NCBI RefSeq assembly: GCF_011742165.1
Contig: NZ_JAAQTO010000030.1
Span: forward strand, 32,495-96,494
Reading direction: 5' to 3'
Source: Billgrantia bachuensis
Lineage (GTDB): Bacteria; Pseudomonadota; Gammaproteobacteria; Pseudomonadales; Halomonadaceae
DNA length: 64,000 bases
Shown piece after piece: positions 48,401 through 58,348 of the stretch. Position 1 is the stretch's first letter, and the number at the start of each line of letters is the position of its first letter. Under the pieces are notes generated by a model. That model saw only the letters and a program-made list of their open reading frames with translations, did no database searches and was not told the DNA's origin. A program made the position numbers and the translations under genes.

Positions 48401-49902
48401 GGCAGGTACTCCTCTGTCGCCACGAAGGTCGCCAGATCCAGCGGACTGAAGGTCATCCCCGCCAGCAGTCCCACCAGAATGCTGAACAGCGTTGTGGCGG
48501 CGGTGGGTAACAATAGCCAGGCGCTGGTCTCGAAGCGCCCCAGGTTGCGCTCCTCGGGCCAATTGCCGTGGCCATGCGCCGGGCCGTGGCGGAACCACAG
48601 TCTGTGCAGGATGGGCAGGAAATAGGCGGCATTGAGCAGGCTGCTGGCCATCAGTACGACGATCACCCACGACATGCCGGCCTGCACCGCGCCCATGCCC
48701 AGGTACCACTTGGTGATGAACCCGGCCACCGGCGGCAGGCCGATCATGCCCAGCGCCCCCACGGTGAATGCCAAGCTGGTCATTGGCATTCTCCGCCCGG
48801 CGCCGTCGAGCTCATCGATGCGGTGGATGCCGAGCTCCTCGGCGTAGTTGCCGGCACAGTAGAACAGGGTGACCTTCATCAGCCCCTGGTGCATCAGGTG
48901 GACGAGCCCCGCGATGGTGCCGAAAGGCCCGAACAGGCTGATGCCGAGAACGATGTAGGAGACCTGGCTGACGGTGGAATAGGCCAGCCGCGGCTTGAGC
49001 TCCTGCTGCGACAAAGCCTTCACCGAGCCGTACAGGATGGTGACGGTAGCGATGACGCTGAGCAGCATCAGCAGGCCGAGTTCATGCACCAGGGATATGC
49101 CATAGACGTCGTAGACCAGGCGCACGATGCCGAACGCCCCCGCCTTGACCACCGCTACCGCATGCAACAGCGCACTGACCGGAGCCGGCGCCACCATGGC
49201 TCGTGGCAGCCAGCCATGCAGCGGTACCAGCGCGGCCTTGACGCCGAGCCCCAGCAATAACACCAGGAATAGCACGGTCAGCATCGGGTGGGCCTCGGGC
49301 CCAAGATCGGCCAGCCTCTCGCGTTGGCCGAAGGCAATGTCACCCACCAGGGCGTGCAGCGCCACCACGCCGAGCAGCAGCACGAGACCGCCGGACAGCG
49401 TGTAGCGCAGGTAGATCGTGCCCGCTTGCAATGCCTTGTCATGCCCGCGGTGTACCACCAGTGGGTAGGTGGCAAGCGTCAGCAGCTCGTAGAACAGCAG
49501 AAAGGTGAACAGGTTGCCGGCCAGGGCGATGCCCACGGTACTGGCAATGCACAAGCTGAAGAAACCGAAGAAGCGCTTGCGGTTGGGCGAGTCCTCGAGA
49601 TAGCCGATGGCGTAGACCGTGGTGGCCAGCCACAGCAGCGCAGAGAGACCGGCAAACATCAGCCCCAGGGCGTCGACCTGAAGGAAGAAGGCAGCGCCAT
49701 CCACCACGGTGAAGCCGAAGGAGTAATCGCGCCCCTGGTAAAAGCCCCATACCAGCAGTGCGACCAGCACCAGCTTGAGTACGGCGGCCGACAGGTTGAC
49801 CACGGCCCGCGCCCGCCAGGCGCGCTCCGGCAGCACGAAGATCAGCGGCGCCACCAGCAGCGAGGTGGCCAGGATGAACAGCGGCAGCCAGGGCTGGCTC
49901 AT
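48397..49902 (-). CDS. Complex I-type antiporter subunit (NuoM/MrpD-like)
   Basis: A 501-residue member of the same family with 14 predicted helices. The key segments are LLFYELLTLATYPLVVHRGH (TM5 glutamate), GVKAALVPLHGWLPRAMVAP (TM7 lysine), SALLHAVAVVKAGAFGIVRL (TM8 His/Lys) and LVHLMHQGLMKVTLFYCAGN (TM12 lysine). All proton-path residues are retained, so it should be an active subunit. Four-base overlaps with both neighbours fix it in the operon. Closest in style to MrpD and the 51-kDa arms of membrane-bound complexes. Confidence 0.9.
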   Translation of the reverse strand: MSQPWLPLFILATSLLVAPLIFVLPERAWRARAVVNLSAAVLKLVLVALLVWGFYQGRDYSFGFTVVDGAAFFLQVDALGLMFAGLSALLWLATTVYAIGYLEDSPNRKRFFGFFSLCIASTVGIALAGNLFTFLLFYELLTLATYPLVVHRGHDKALQAGTIYLRYTLSGGLVLLLGVVALHALVGDIAFGQRERLADLGPEAHPMLTVLFLVLLLGLGVKAALVPLHGWLPRAMVAPAPVSALLHAVAVVKAGAFGIVRLVYDVYGISLVHELGLLMLLSVIATVTILYGSVKALSQQELKPRLAYSTVSQVSYIVLGISLFGPFGTIAGLVHLMHQGLMKVTLFYCAGNYAEELGIHRIDELDGAGRRMPMTSLAFTVGALGMIGLPPVAGFITKWYLGMGAVQAGMSWVIVVLMASSLLNAAYFLPILHRLWFRHGPAHGHGNWPEERNLGRFETSAWLLLPTAATTLFSILVGLLAGMTFSPLDLATFVATEEYLP

Positions 49903-51389
49903 GATCCTTCTCCCGCACCGCGCAGCAGGTCCAGTGGCCCTTCCATTGCCAGCCCCAGCAGCAGAGCCGACAGCGCCAGCAGCAAGGCGATGGCATCCAT
50001 GCCCCAGGGCACCGGGTGGAACTCATATTCCGGCGCATCTTCGATGAAGGAGTAGCGAAATACGCGGAAGACGTAAGCCGCGCTCAACAGCGTGCCGATG
50101 CCGAGCACGGCTAACCACGGCCAGTGACCGCCGGTCAGCGCCGCATGCAGCAATAGCCACTTGGCGGTAAAGCCCATGCTCGGCGGCAGCCCAACGAGGC
50201 TGATCGCCGCCATGCCGAAGCTGAGCAGAGAGAGCGGGAAACGACGACTGGCACCGGCCAGCCCCGCAACGCGGATCTCACCGGTGGCGAGGATCAGGTT
50301 GCCGGCGGCCAGGAACATGGCCGCCTTGGCCAGGCCATGGGCGGCCAGCTGCAGCCAGGTACCCTCCCAGGCCAGTGCGGCAACGGCAGAATCGGTACCG
50401 ATCAGCAGCGGAAAGGCCAACAGCAGGTAACCCAGTTGCGAGACGGTAGACCAGGCCAGCACGTCCTTGAGCTTCGCCGCGCGCCAGGCCATCACGCCAC
50501 CCCAGATCACCGCAGCACCAGCCATGCCACCTATCGCCCACGCCGCCACTGTTGCCTCGGGCACCAGTACCAGCCATAGCTGCAAAGCAATGAAAAACGA
50601 GGCCTTGACGACCAGGCCGGCATGCAGCGCGCTAATAGGAATCCAGGCCGAAGCGTGCACGGGAGCCAGCCAGGCATGCAAGGGAAAGGCCGCGGCCTTG
50701 AGCAGCAGCCCAGCGCTGAGCAGAGCCACGGCCACCCACAGCGGCGCGCCGGGTTCGACAGCCCGGGCCAGACCCGCCAGATCCAGCCTTCCCCACGCCC
50801 CTAGCAGCAGCGAAACTCCCAGCAGGAAGGCCAGCGAACCCACCAGCGCCAGCAGCAGATAGCGCAGCCCGGCGACCAAGGCATCGACCTTGCCCGTCAG
50901 CAGCATCAGCCCAACGGCAGATAACCCCATCAGCTCGAGACCGAAGTAGAGCGAAAGCAGATCGACCGCCAGCCAGATCAACGATAGGCTCGATATCAGT
51001 ATGCCCAGCAGCGGCCAGAACCAGGCTTGGCCTCGTGGCTCGCGCTGTGGGTCCTCGCGCAGATAGGCGGGGGTATAGAGCGCGCTGGCCAAGCCGATCA
51101 GATAGGTCAACGCTATCAAAATGAGCGTCAGCCCGTTGATGCGCCAGTACAACGCCAGGGAGCCAATCTCTATCATCCAGCTCCGGCCTGCCTCGCTGTC
51201 CACGTCACGCCACAGCCAGGCCAGGGCCAGCAGTGGCAACAGGCCGGCCATAGCCACGGGCCAGCCACGCGCAGGTCGCACCAGGCCGCCAACAGCGCCA
51301 AGCAACAACGGCAGGCCGAGCACGACCCATACCGCCACCATGCTTTCTGCCTGAATCGTAAGCGGCGACAGTCCCAGACGCTCGATCAT
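49899..51389 (-). CDS. Complex I-type antiporter subunit (NuoN/MrpD-like)
   Basis: A 496-residue homologue: GVSLLLGAWGRLDLAGLARAV, LKAAAFPLHAWLAPVHASAW, SALHAGLVVKASFFIALQLW, KLKDVLAWSTVSQLGYLLLA and LAAHGLAKAAMFLAAGNLIL. It retains the typical lysines of TM7 and TM8 and the C-terminal HGLAKAAMF lysine. Overlaps the genes on both sides by four bases. Three different antiporter subunits in one operon without NuoCDEFGI-type genes is not the composition of standard Mrp or complex I loci. Confidence 0.88.
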   Translation of the reverse strand: MIERLGLSPLTIQAESMVAVWVVLGLPLLLGAVGGLVRPARGWPVAMAGLLPLLALAWLWRDVDSEAGRSWMIEIGSLALYWRINGLTLILIALTYLIGLASALYTPAYLREDPQREPRGQAWFWPLLGILISSLSLIWLAVDLLSLYFGLELMGLSAVGLMLLTGKVDALVAGLRYLLLALVGSLAFLLGVSLLLGAWGRLDLAGLARAVEPGAPLWVAVALLSAGLLLKAAAFPLHAWLAPVHASAWIPISALHAGLVVKASFFIALQLWLVLVPEATVAAWAIGGMAGAAVIWGGVMAWRAAKLKDVLAWSTVSQLGYLLLAFPLLIGTDSAVAALAWEGTWLQLAAHGLAKAAMFLAAGNLILATGEIRVAGLAGASRRFPLSLLSFGMAAISLVGLPPSMGFTAKWLLLHAALTGGHWPWLAVLGIGTLLSAAYVFRVFRYSFIEDAPEYEFHPVPWGMDAIALLLALSALLLGLAMEGPLDLLRGAGEGS

Positions 51390-52054
51390 GTCGAAGGGTC
51401 ATCCGCTCGGGGCGCAGCAGCATGCGCCCACTCCAGCGCCTCGATCCGCCGAACCAGCAGCGCCCCGAGCGCGGTCCCGACAAGCGCCACCACCAGGCCG
51501 ATAACGACCAGGCCGTGGGCGGCAGGCATGGCCGAAGGGCCGACCAGTGACATGAGCAACAAGAAGATGCCCGTGCCGATGACGTTGAACGCCAGCAAAC
51601 GCCGCAGCAGGTGGCGATGCAAGGCAAAAGCCCATAGTCCCAGCACCAGCAGCCCCAGTCCCCCAGGGCGCAGCGAACCGGAACTATCGTCGTCGAGAGC
51701 AGCCAGGGTGACGCCCAACATGGCGAGTACCGCCAATGCCGGCAACAAGCGCTCCAGAGCGAGCCCCCAGGTCAAGGGCACCGGATCGTGCCAGTGCGCG
51801 AAAAACCCCCGCGGCCTTCTGACGCTGGGCGTCACGCCCAAGGCGTGGAACAGGAAGGCGCCGGTCAGGACAGCGCCCAGCACCAGTTCGAGCAGCGCCA
51901 ACCAAACCAGCCCAAGCCGGGCCCAGGCCAGCGTGACTACCAGACCAAAGGCCACGAACCAGGAGCAAGCCCGCACCAGATGGCGATCGAACAGCGACAA
52001 GGCGGCCAGCAGCAATAGCCCAGCGGCCAGCAATGTCTCCTCGAGTGGCGGCAT
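51386..52054 (-). CDS. DUF4040/MnhB-like plus NuoK/MrpC-like fused membrane subunit
   Basis: A 222-residue membrane protein of two parts. The N-terminal half (ELVLGAVLTGAFLFHALGVT) resembles the DUF4040 segment of MrpA/MbhD. The C-terminal half (FNVIGTGIFLLLMSLVGPSA, then AHGLVVIGLVVALVGTALGALL) resembles NuoK/MrpC with its buried polar residues. It would form the small scaffold joining the antiporter subunits. The gene overlaps the next by four bases and starts 10 bp after the zinc-ribbon gene. Assignment rests on pattern, so moderate confidence. Confidence 0.68.
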   Translation of the reverse strand: MPPLEETLLAAGLLLLAALSLFDRHLVRACSWFVAFGLVVTLAWARLGLVWLALLELVLGAVLTGAFLFHALGVTPSVRRPRGFFAHWHDPVPLTWGLALERLLPALAVLAMLGVTLAALDDDSSGSLRPGGLGLLVLGLWAFALHRHLLRRLLAFNVIGTGIFLLLMSLVGPSAMPAAHGLVVIGLVVALVGTALGALLVRRIEALEWAHAAAPRADDPST

Positions 52055-52064
52055 GGTGCCCGCT

Positions 52065-52292
52065 TCAATGATGGTTGCGGTTGACGACCTCTTCGATCAT
52101 GGCTTCGAGTTCGTCGCCTGTCCCCTTTTCCAACATGGTCTGCGCTTCGTGATAGAGACACAGGAAGCGCTTGCAGGAGGCACAGAACACCTTGTCATCC
52201 GGGTTATGAACCTTCGAAACACGATAGAGGTGGCTACCGCAGCTCGGGCAGGCCACGGGCAAACGCAACTCCTCAGACATATCGGGCATCAT
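52065..52292 (-). CDS. Small double zinc-ribbon protein
   Basis: A 75-residue protein with two CxxC knuckles (VACPSCGSHLYRVSK and VFCASCKRFLCLYHEAQ) and an acidic helical tail. Start is the ATG at 52292 (six bases after AAGGAG); upstream residues in the frame are not supported. First gene of the antiporter-subunit operon. Such zinc ribbons may bind nucleic acid or act in metal delivery; its association with complex I-like genes is of interest but unexplained. Confidence 0.78.
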   Translation of the reverse strand: MMPDMSEELRLPVACPSCGSHLYRVSKVHNPDDKVFCASCKRFLCLYHEAQTMLEKGTGDELEAMIEEVVNRNHH

Positions 52293-52475
52293 CACAATCT
52301 CCTTGTGCTGCTGACCAGGCACTATTGATTACCTTGGGATCGTTCCTGCCCGACTCAACCCCTGAGTTCAAACAGGCAGGTCCACTTCCCTAAGCCTGTC
52401 AGAGTCCGAGCTTGTCTGCCATATCGTCTGTCGCCGCGCCGGGATCCCGGCCAGCCTGGCAGAGCAGGAAGGGCC

Positions 52476-53408
52476 TCAGGCGGCGACAAGAAGCCCGATG
52501 TTGAGCAGGGCCAAGCTCGCCAACAGCAGCGCGACGTTGAGCCCCATCAGCGGCAGCAGCGGCGCCAGTTCGCCCCGCTCGACCTCCGGCGGTAGCCGCC
52601 ACAAGCCACGCACCAGCCACACCAGGGCGGGTAGAATCAACCACATCAGCCAGGCTGCGCCCGGTAGAGCCCCGGCCAGCCAGGCCACTGGCACTACGCC
52701 GAAAGCCAGGGCCAGCAGCACCGCTACCAGCCGCGCGGCACGCCGCGGGCCCAGGCGGATCGCCAGGTGGTCGCGCCCCACCCGCCGGTCGGCATCGATG
52801 TCGGGCAACTGATTGATCAGCAACAGCGCGCTGACCATCAATGTGGGTACCAGCGCAGCCGCGAGAGCCGTGGACGTTAGCGCGCCGGTCAGTGCCTGAT
52901 GGGCACCCAGTACCATCAGCAGGCCGAAGCCCACCCCGGGTGCGAGCAGGCAGAGCCAGGGGCGGCGAGTCAGCCAAGCGGTGTAGGCCAGGACCAGGCC
53001 GAGTCCCAGCAGGCCGTAGAGCAGCACGACCGGCCCCGCCCGCCACAGGAACCAGACGCCGATCAGCACCACGCCCAGCAGGCAGGCGAGCGCCGCGGCA
53101 TGCACCGACTCGGCGGCTTCGGGCCGTTCGGGCAGAGAGCCGCTGCCGCCGGAGAACGGCGTGCGTTCGGTCATCTCGTCCAGGTCGGAGTGGAAATCGT
53201 GGTGCTCGTTGAACAAGTTGACCGCAGCATGGGACAGCAAGGCGCCGAGCAGCACCAGCAGCGCATCGACAGTGGCGAACGAGTAGCCGTCGGCGAGGGC
53301 CGCGGTGATAGCGAGCCCTGCGCACAGCGGTGCCAGGATCAGGAAGTTCGGCCGACTGCTGCGCAGGCAGGCGCGCAGCAGCGATGCATCGGCGGTGGTG
53401 TCGCTCAT
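52476..53408 (-). CDS. UbiA family prenyltransferase (MenA-like)
   Basis: A 310-residue intramembrane prenyltransferase. The first Asp-rich motif is NLFNEHHDFHSDLDEMTERT and the second NQLPDIDADRRVGRDHLAIR, both needed to bind Mg-prenyl diphosphate. It resembles dihydroxynaphthoate polyprenyltransferase (MenA), but no menaquinone genes are nearby, so the aromatic acceptor is uncertain. Six bases separate it from the esterase gene upstream, suggesting one operon. The 183 bp between it and the zinc-ribbon gene show no gene. Confidence 0.88.
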   Translation of the reverse strand: MSDTTADASLLRACLRSSRPNFLILAPLCAGLAITAALADGYSFATVDALLVLLGALLSHAAVNLFNEHHDFHSDLDEMTERTPFSGGSGSLPERPEAAESVHAAALACLLGVVLIGVWFLWRAGPVVLLYGLLGLGLVLAYTAWLTRRPWLCLLAPGVGFGLLMVLGAHQALTGALTSTALAAALVPTLMVSALLLINQLPDIDADRRVGRDHLAIRLGPRRAARLVAVLLALAFGVVPVAWLAGALPGAAWLMWLILPALVWLVRGLWRLPPEVERGELAPLLPLMGLNVALLLASLALLNIGLLVAA

Positions 53409-53414
53409 GGACTG

Positions 53415-54080
53415 TCAGCCCAGCCGAGCGTTCAGCCAGTTGGCGACATCGCCTACCTGTTGCGGGCACACCGCGTGCGCCATGGGGTAGCTCTGGTAGT
53501 GGACCGGATAGCCCAGGCCCTGCAGGCGCTGGTAGGCCGCCTTGCCCAGCGACTCGGGCACCACCGGATCGAACGAGCCGTGATGGATCTCGATCGGCAG
53601 CTCGCGGTTGGCCTCGTCAAGCGTGATGGTGTCGGCGGTGGCGAAGTAGGTCGACATCGCCAGTAGCCCGCCCAGCGGCTCGGCAAAGGAGAGCGCAGCC
53701 TGGTATGCCACCGCTCCGCCCTGGGAAAAGCCGGCGAGAATGATGCGCCGGCTGTCGATGCCGTGCCCGATCTGCTCCTGCACCAACTCCTGGATACGCT
53801 CCGCGGAGGCCACCAGTTGCCGGGTGTCGACGCGACGGTCGAGGCTCATTTCGTGGATGTCGTACCACGCCGGCATCACCATGCCGCCGTTGATGGTGAC
53901 CGGCAGCCGCGGCGCGTGGGGCAGCACGAAGCGTACGTTGAGCCCCTGCGCAAGCGGCAGCGCCGGCACCAGTGGCTCGAAATCGTGACCGTCGGCGCCC
54001 AGGCCGTGCAGGATGAAGACACAGGCATCGGCCGGACGACCGCTCTTCGGCTCGATGATCAGTTCGCCGGATTGGCTCAT
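53415..54080 (-). CDS. Alpha/beta hydrolase (carboxylesterase/phospholipase family)
   Basis: A 221-residue serine hydrolase. The oxyanion turn is HGLGADGHDFEPL, the nucleophile GFSQGGAVAYQAAL, the catalytic Asp HGSFDPVVPESLG and the His YPMAHAVCPQQ. It matches the short-chain carboxylesterase/acyl-protein thioesterase group. Start is the ATG at 54080 with GGAAG before it; the longer frame adds a non-family N-terminus. Probably co-transcribed with the UbiA gene. Confidence 0.92.
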   Translation of the reverse strand: MSQSGELIIEPKSGRPADACVFILHGLGADGHDFEPLVPALPLAQGLNVRFVLPHAPRLPVTINGGMVMPAWYDIHEMSLDRRVDTRQLVASAERIQELVQEQIGHGIDSRRIILAGFSQGGAVAYQAALSFAEPLGGLLAMSTYFATADTITLDEANRELPIEIHHGSFDPVVPESLGKAAYQRLQGLGYPVHYQSYPMAHAVCPQQVGDVANWLNARLG

Positions 54081-54212
54081 GGTGTTCTTCCGTAGGTAAT
54101 CGAAAAACGACACCCTAACCCAAAGACCTGTTCGCGGCGAGCCCGCCGCAATGGCTTCGCCGCGGGATACCCAAGAGACAAGCCTGCACTTCGAGGGCGG
54201 CATGGACTTCGC

Positions 54213-55982
54213 TCAGAACGGCCACACCAGCGGAATCAACGGCAGTGCCACCGCTGCCGTCAACAGGTTGAGTGGCCCGCCCACGCGCAGGAAGTCGCTG
54301 AAACGGTAGCCGCCGGGCCCATGTACCATCAGGTTGGTCTGATAGCCGATCGGAGTGAGGAAGCTCGCCGAGGCGGCGAACATTACCGCCACCACGAAGG
54401 GCATCGGGCTGACCCCAAGGCTCTCGGCGCTGGCCACCACCACCGGAAAGGTAATGACCGCCGCAGCGTTGTTGGTCACCAGCTCGGTGAGCAGCGCCAC
54501 CAGCAGGTAGGTGCCGATGAGCAGCAGCCAGGGGCTGCCATCGGCCAGGCCCAGCGCCAGCCCGGCCAGGGCAGCCGCCGCCCCCGAGCTTTCCAGCGCC
54601 GCCCCCAGGCCGAAGGAGGCGGCAATGGTCAGCAGCACCTGTGTATCGAGCCCGCGTTTGGCCGCCCCCACCGAGCAGCAGCCGCTGGCAAGCGCCAGTG
54701 CAGCACCCAGCATGGCAGCGTTCATCAGGCTCATGACGCCGAAAGTGGCGAGCACAACCACGCCCGCCAGGATGCTCCAGGCTATCCAGGCCTTCTCGTG
54801 GACCGGGCGTGCCGCACCGTTGACCTGGCTGATCAGCAGGAAGTCCCGCGACTGCCGGTGGCGCTCGATGAAAGGCGGGCGCGCCTCGAGCAGCAGCACA
54901 TCGGCGGGCTGCAGACGCACCTGGCCCAGGTTGCCGGCCACCCGCTCGCCACCGCGGCACACCGCCAGCACGGCGGCACCGTAAAGGGTGCGGAAATGGC
55001 CATCGCGAATGCGCTGGCCGACGAACTGGCACTGGTCCGACACCACCGCCTCCACCAGGCGACGTTCGCGAAACTCTTTCTTCAGGCTGGATTCCCCGTG
55101 GTACGACGGCACCAGGCCGCGAATCTGCTGCAGCTCTACCGCGCCATCGGAAGTGCCGGCGAACACCAGCCGGTCGCCCCCCTTGAGTCGCTCACCCGGC
55201 CCCACCACGCTGACCACGTTGCCGTCACGTTCGATCTCTACCAGAAACAGCTCCTGAAGGTGCCGCAGGCCGGCCTCCTCCACGGTTCGGTTGACCAACG
55301 GGCCGGCAGAGTCGACTTCCATCTCGATGGTATATTCGCGTGGGTTCTCGAAAGCCTGTCCGACATCGCGCCGCTGCGGTAGCAGGCGTGCGCCTGCAAG
55401 CATCAGGTAGAGCAGGCCGACAACGGCCACCGGCACCCCCACCCAGGCGATGTCGAACAGGCCCATGGTCAGCTCGGGCCGACGCTCCATCAGCAAACCA
55501 TGAACCACCAGGTTGGTACTGGTGCCAAACAGCGTAACGGTGCCACCCAGGATCGAAGCGAAGCTGAGCGGCATCAGCAGGCGATGGGCCGGTAACTGCA
55601 AGCGTCGACTCCAGCTCAACACCGCGGGAACGTAGGTGGCCACGATCGGCGTGTTGTTGAGAAAGCCGCTGAGAGCGGCCACCGGCAGTATCAGTCGTGC
55701 CAGCGCGCCACTCTCGCTGCGCGGCCGCCCGAGCACGTGGCGAATGATCAGGTCGATGCCACCGGTCTCGCGGATGCTCGCCACCAGTACGTACATGAAG
55801 GCGACGGTGAACAGGCCGGTGCTGGAGAAACCGCCCAGCGCCTGGGCCGGGTCGATCACGCCGAGGGTCAACAACAGGATGACCGCCCCCAGCAATACGA
55901 TATCGGGGCCGAGGCGGGAGAACGCCATCAGTGGGAAGACGGCAAGGACGACGACAAAAGCTAGCCAGGCATCCAGCGGCAT
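54213..55982 (-). CDS. SLC13 family permease with TrkA-C domains
   Basis: A 589-residue transporter of the divalent anion:Na+ symporter family. Membrane halves: FSSTGLFTVAFMYVLVASIR, GFLNNTPIVATYVPAVLSWS and, near the end, ELVTNNAAAVITFPVVVASA. Between them are two regulatory TrkA-C/RCK-C domains (ELFLVEIERDGNVVSVVGPG and GAAVLAVCRGGERVAGNLGQ). This architecture is typical of SAC1/sulfate-like or organic-acid permeases. Substrate likely sulfate or a dicarboxylate. Single gene. Confidence 0.9.
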   Translation of the reverse strand: MPLDAWLAFVVVLAVFPLMAFSRLGPDIVLLGAVILLLTLGVIDPAQALGGFSSTGLFTVAFMYVLVASIRETGGIDLIIRHVLGRPRSESGALARLILPVAALSGFLNNTPIVATYVPAVLSWSRRLQLPAHRLLMPLSFASILGGTVTLFGTSTNLVVHGLLMERRPELTMGLFDIAWVGVPVAVVGLLYLMLAGARLLPQRRDVGQAFENPREYTIEMEVDSAGPLVNRTVEEAGLRHLQELFLVEIERDGNVVSVVGPGERLKGGDRLVFAGTSDGAVELQQIRGLVPSYHGESSLKKEFRERRLVEAVVSDQCQFVGQRIRDGHFRTLYGAAVLAVCRGGERVAGNLGQVRLQPADVLLLEARPPFIERHRQSRDFLLISQVNGAARPVHEKAWIAWSILAGVVVLATFGVMSLMNAAMLGAALALASGCCSVGAAKRGLDTQVLLTIAASFGLGAALESSGAAAALAGLALGLADGSPWLLLIGTYLLVALLTELVTNNAAAVITFPVVVASAESLGVSPMPFVVAVMFAASASFLTPIGYQTNLMVHGPGGYRFSDFLRVGGPLNLLTAAVALPLIPLVWPF

Positions 55983-56120
55983 GGGAAAAGTCCGTGCACA
56001 AGGGGAACGTCGGGCTATTGTGCACTGCCGCCGCTTATTCTAAAAAGTTATTTTTAGAAATTCTAAAATAACCAAATAATATAATCCGATGGAGAGATTT
56101 CAAACGTGGCGCAAACGAAA

Positions 56121-56142
56121 AAGGCCCGCTTTCGCGGGCCTT
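56121..56142 (-). terminator. Rho-independent terminator of cold-shock gene
   Basis: Stem AAGGCCCGC/GCGGGCCTT with loop TTTC (GAAA on the transcript), followed on the minus strand by TTTTTCG. Confidence 0.85.
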
Positions 56143-56185
56143 CTCTGCCACCTGGGTGGCACATCAGTTCATGGTAAGCCGAAGC

Positions 56186-56392
56186 TTAGCCGATGACCTT
56201 GATGTTGGAGGCCTGAAGGCCTTTCTTGCCCTGAGTGACGTCGAAGGAGACCTTCTGACCGTCCTGCAGAGTCTTGAAGCCGTCAGCCTGAATCTCGGAG
56301 AAGTGAGCGAACAGGTCGTCACCGTTGTCGTCCGGAGAGATGAAGCCGAAGCCCTTGGTGTCGTTGAACCACTTGACTGTGCCAGTTGCCAT
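56186..56392 (-). CDS. Cold-shock protein, CspA family
   Basis: A 68-residue single OB-fold RNA/DNA-binding protein: [20 protein letters not shown] contains RNP1 (KGFGFI) and [14 protein letters not shown]2. The whole protein is standard length. It melts RNA structure at low temperature or in stationary phase. A 5' untranslated region of over 100 bp (56393-56520) without a gene is typical of thermosensor leaders of this family, but no structure was fixed here. Confidence 0.95.
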   Translation of the reverse strand: MATGTVKWFNDTKGFGFISPDDNGDDLFAHFSEIQADGFKTLQDGQKVSFDVTQGKKGLQASNIKVIG

Positions 56393-56567
56393 TATCGAAT
56401 TCCTCTAACAGCATTGATTTTCCGGGAGATACCCGAGTTGCAGTGGGTAAAACAAGAAACTTTTCACCGGGAAATCGACGCCAAGAGCGTTTCGATGACC
56501 ACTTGCGATGTTCGACTTGCTAACCAACTGCGCGCAGTTTGCGCTCTTCGCGCTCCCAGGTCAAATA

Positions 56568-58244
56568 CTATTTTGCCTGTGTGTCAGGATTCTTACCATC
56601 GCCAAGAATCCAGCCCGCCGCCTTCTCGGCAATCATCAGCGTCGGCGAATTGGTGTTGCCGCTGGTGATGGTGGGCATGATGCTGGCATCCACCACCCGC
56701 AGCCCCACGACGCCGCGCACCCGCAGGCGGGCGTCCACTACCGCCATGGTATCGTCGTCGCGCCCCATCTTGGCCGTGCCTACCGGATGGAAGATCGTGG
56801 TGCCGATGTCGCCGGCCAGCCTGGCCAGGTCATCGTCGCTCTGGTACTGCACGCCGGGCTTGACCTCCTCCGGGCGGTACTTGGCGAAGGCCGGCTGCTC
56901 GGCGATACGCCGCGTGACCCGCAGCGAGTCCGCCGCCACGCGACGATCCTCCTCGGTACTGAGATAGTTGGGCGCGATGGCCGGGGCCTGTCGCGGGTCG
57001 CGGCTCTTGATGCGCACGCTGCCGCGGCTGGTGGGGTTGAGATTGCATACGCTGGCGGTGATTGCCGGATAGTCGTGCAGCGGCTGGCCGAACGCCTCCA
57101 GACTCAGCGGCTGTACGTGGTACTCGAGGTTGGGGTGCGTGTAATCGTCGCTGCTGCGGGTAAAGATGCACAGCTGTGAGGGCGCCATGCTCATGGGGCC
57201 GGTACGGCGCAGCAGGTACTCCATGCCGATCCTGGCCTTGCCCAGCCACGAGGCGGTCAACGTATTGAGGGTCTTGGCCCCCGTGACGCGATAGACCGAG
57301 CGAATCTGCAGATGATCCTGCAGGTTCTCGCCGACGCCGGGCAGTTCATGGACCAGCGGGATGCCGTGCTCGGCCAGGAGATCCGCCGGACCGATACCGG
57401 ACAGTTGCAGCAACTGCGGCGAGCCGATGGCGCCGGCGGCCAGGATCACCTCGCGCTTCGCCCTCACCTGGACGATGGTGCCGTCGCGCTCGAGCTCGAC
57501 GCCGCAGGCGCGGGGCCGTCGACCCTGTTCGGTTTCGAACAGCAGCCGGTGCACCTGGGATGAGTGCCACAGGGTGAAGCTGCTGCGTTTCTCGCACACC
57601 GGGCGCAGGAAGGCCTTGGCCGCGTTCCAGCGCCAGCCGTCGCGCTGGTTGACCTCGAAGTAGTCGACGCCCTCGTTGTCGCCGCGGTTGAAGTCACGGG
57701 TGCGTGGAATGCCGGCCTGAACCGCCGCTTCGGCGAAGTCGTCGAGCACTTCCCACTTGAGGCGCTGCTTCTCCACCCGCCATTCGCCACCGTGGCCGTG
57801 GTAGTCGCGGTGGGCGGCATCGGCATCGCCGCCTTCGTCCAGGCGATAGTGATCCTCGTGCTTGATGAAGTCGGGCAGGCAGTTTTCCCAGCGCCAGGCG
57901 TCGTCGCCCGCCGCCTCGGCCCAGCCGTTGTAGTCGCGGGCCTGGCCGCGCATGTAGATCATGCCGTTGATGCTGGAGCAGCCGCCCAGGGTCTTGCCGC
58001 GCGGGTAGATCAGCGAACGGCCGTTGAGGCCCTTGTCCGGCTCGGTCTTGAAGCACCAGTCGATGCGGGGATTGTTGATGCAGTAGAGGTAGCCCACCGG
58101 GATATGCACCCAATGGTAGTTGTCGCGTCCGCCCGCCTCGACCAGCAGTACCCGGTTGGCAGGGTCGGCGCTGAGGCGATTGGCCAGCAGGCAGCCGGCG
58201 GTACCGGCGCCCACCACGATATAGTCGAATTCCTGCTCTGCCAT
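56568..58244 (-). CDS. GMC family FAD-dependent oxidoreductase (alcohol/choline dehydrogenase-like)
   Basis: A 558-residue flavoenzyme that oxidises an alcohol. FAD site: [23 protein letters not shown] signatures: [20 protein letters not shown] and [17 protein letters not shown]-terminal active-site histidine region: [13 protein letters not shown], then [20 protein letters not shown]. It resembles choline/alkanol dehydrogenases, but the residues distinguishing BetA are not decisive. Start is the ATG at 58244 behind GAGGGAG. Divergent from a LysR regulator. Confidence 0.92.
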   Translation of the reverse strand: MAEQEFDYIVVGAGTAGCLLANRLSADPANRVLLVEAGGRDNYHWVHIPVGYLYCINNPRIDWCFKTEPDKGLNGRSLIYPRGKTLGGCSSINGMIYMRGQARDYNGWAEAAGDDAWRWENCLPDFIKHEDHYRLDEGGDADAAHRDYHGHGGEWRVEKQRLKWEVLDDFAEAAVQAGIPRTRDFNRGDNEGVDYFEVNQRDGWRWNAAKAFLRPVCEKRSSFTLWHSSQVHRLLFETEQGRRPRACGVELERDGTIVQVRAKREVILAAGAIGSPQLLQLSGIGPADLLAEHGIPLVHELPGVGENLQDHLQIRSVYRVTGAKTLNTLTASWLGKARIGMEYLLRRTGPMSMAPSQLCIFTRSSDDYTHPNLEYHVQPLSLEAFGQPLHDYPAITASVCNLNPTSRGSVRIKSRDPRQAPAIAPNYLSTEEDRRVAADSLRVTRRIAEQPAFAKYRPEEVKPGVQYQSDDDLARLAGDIGTTIFHPVGTAKMGRDDDTMAVVDARLRVRGVVGLRVVDASIMPTITSGNTNSPTLMIAEKAAGWILGDGKNPDTQAK

Positions 58245-58348
58245 GGCATGCTCCCTCTCGATGGTCCGTGCTCGGCGAACCGGGCCGCACCATTGCATCG
58301 TTGTTATGTCGTGAGTCCAGACTACCGCGACCGAAGCCAGGATCAATT

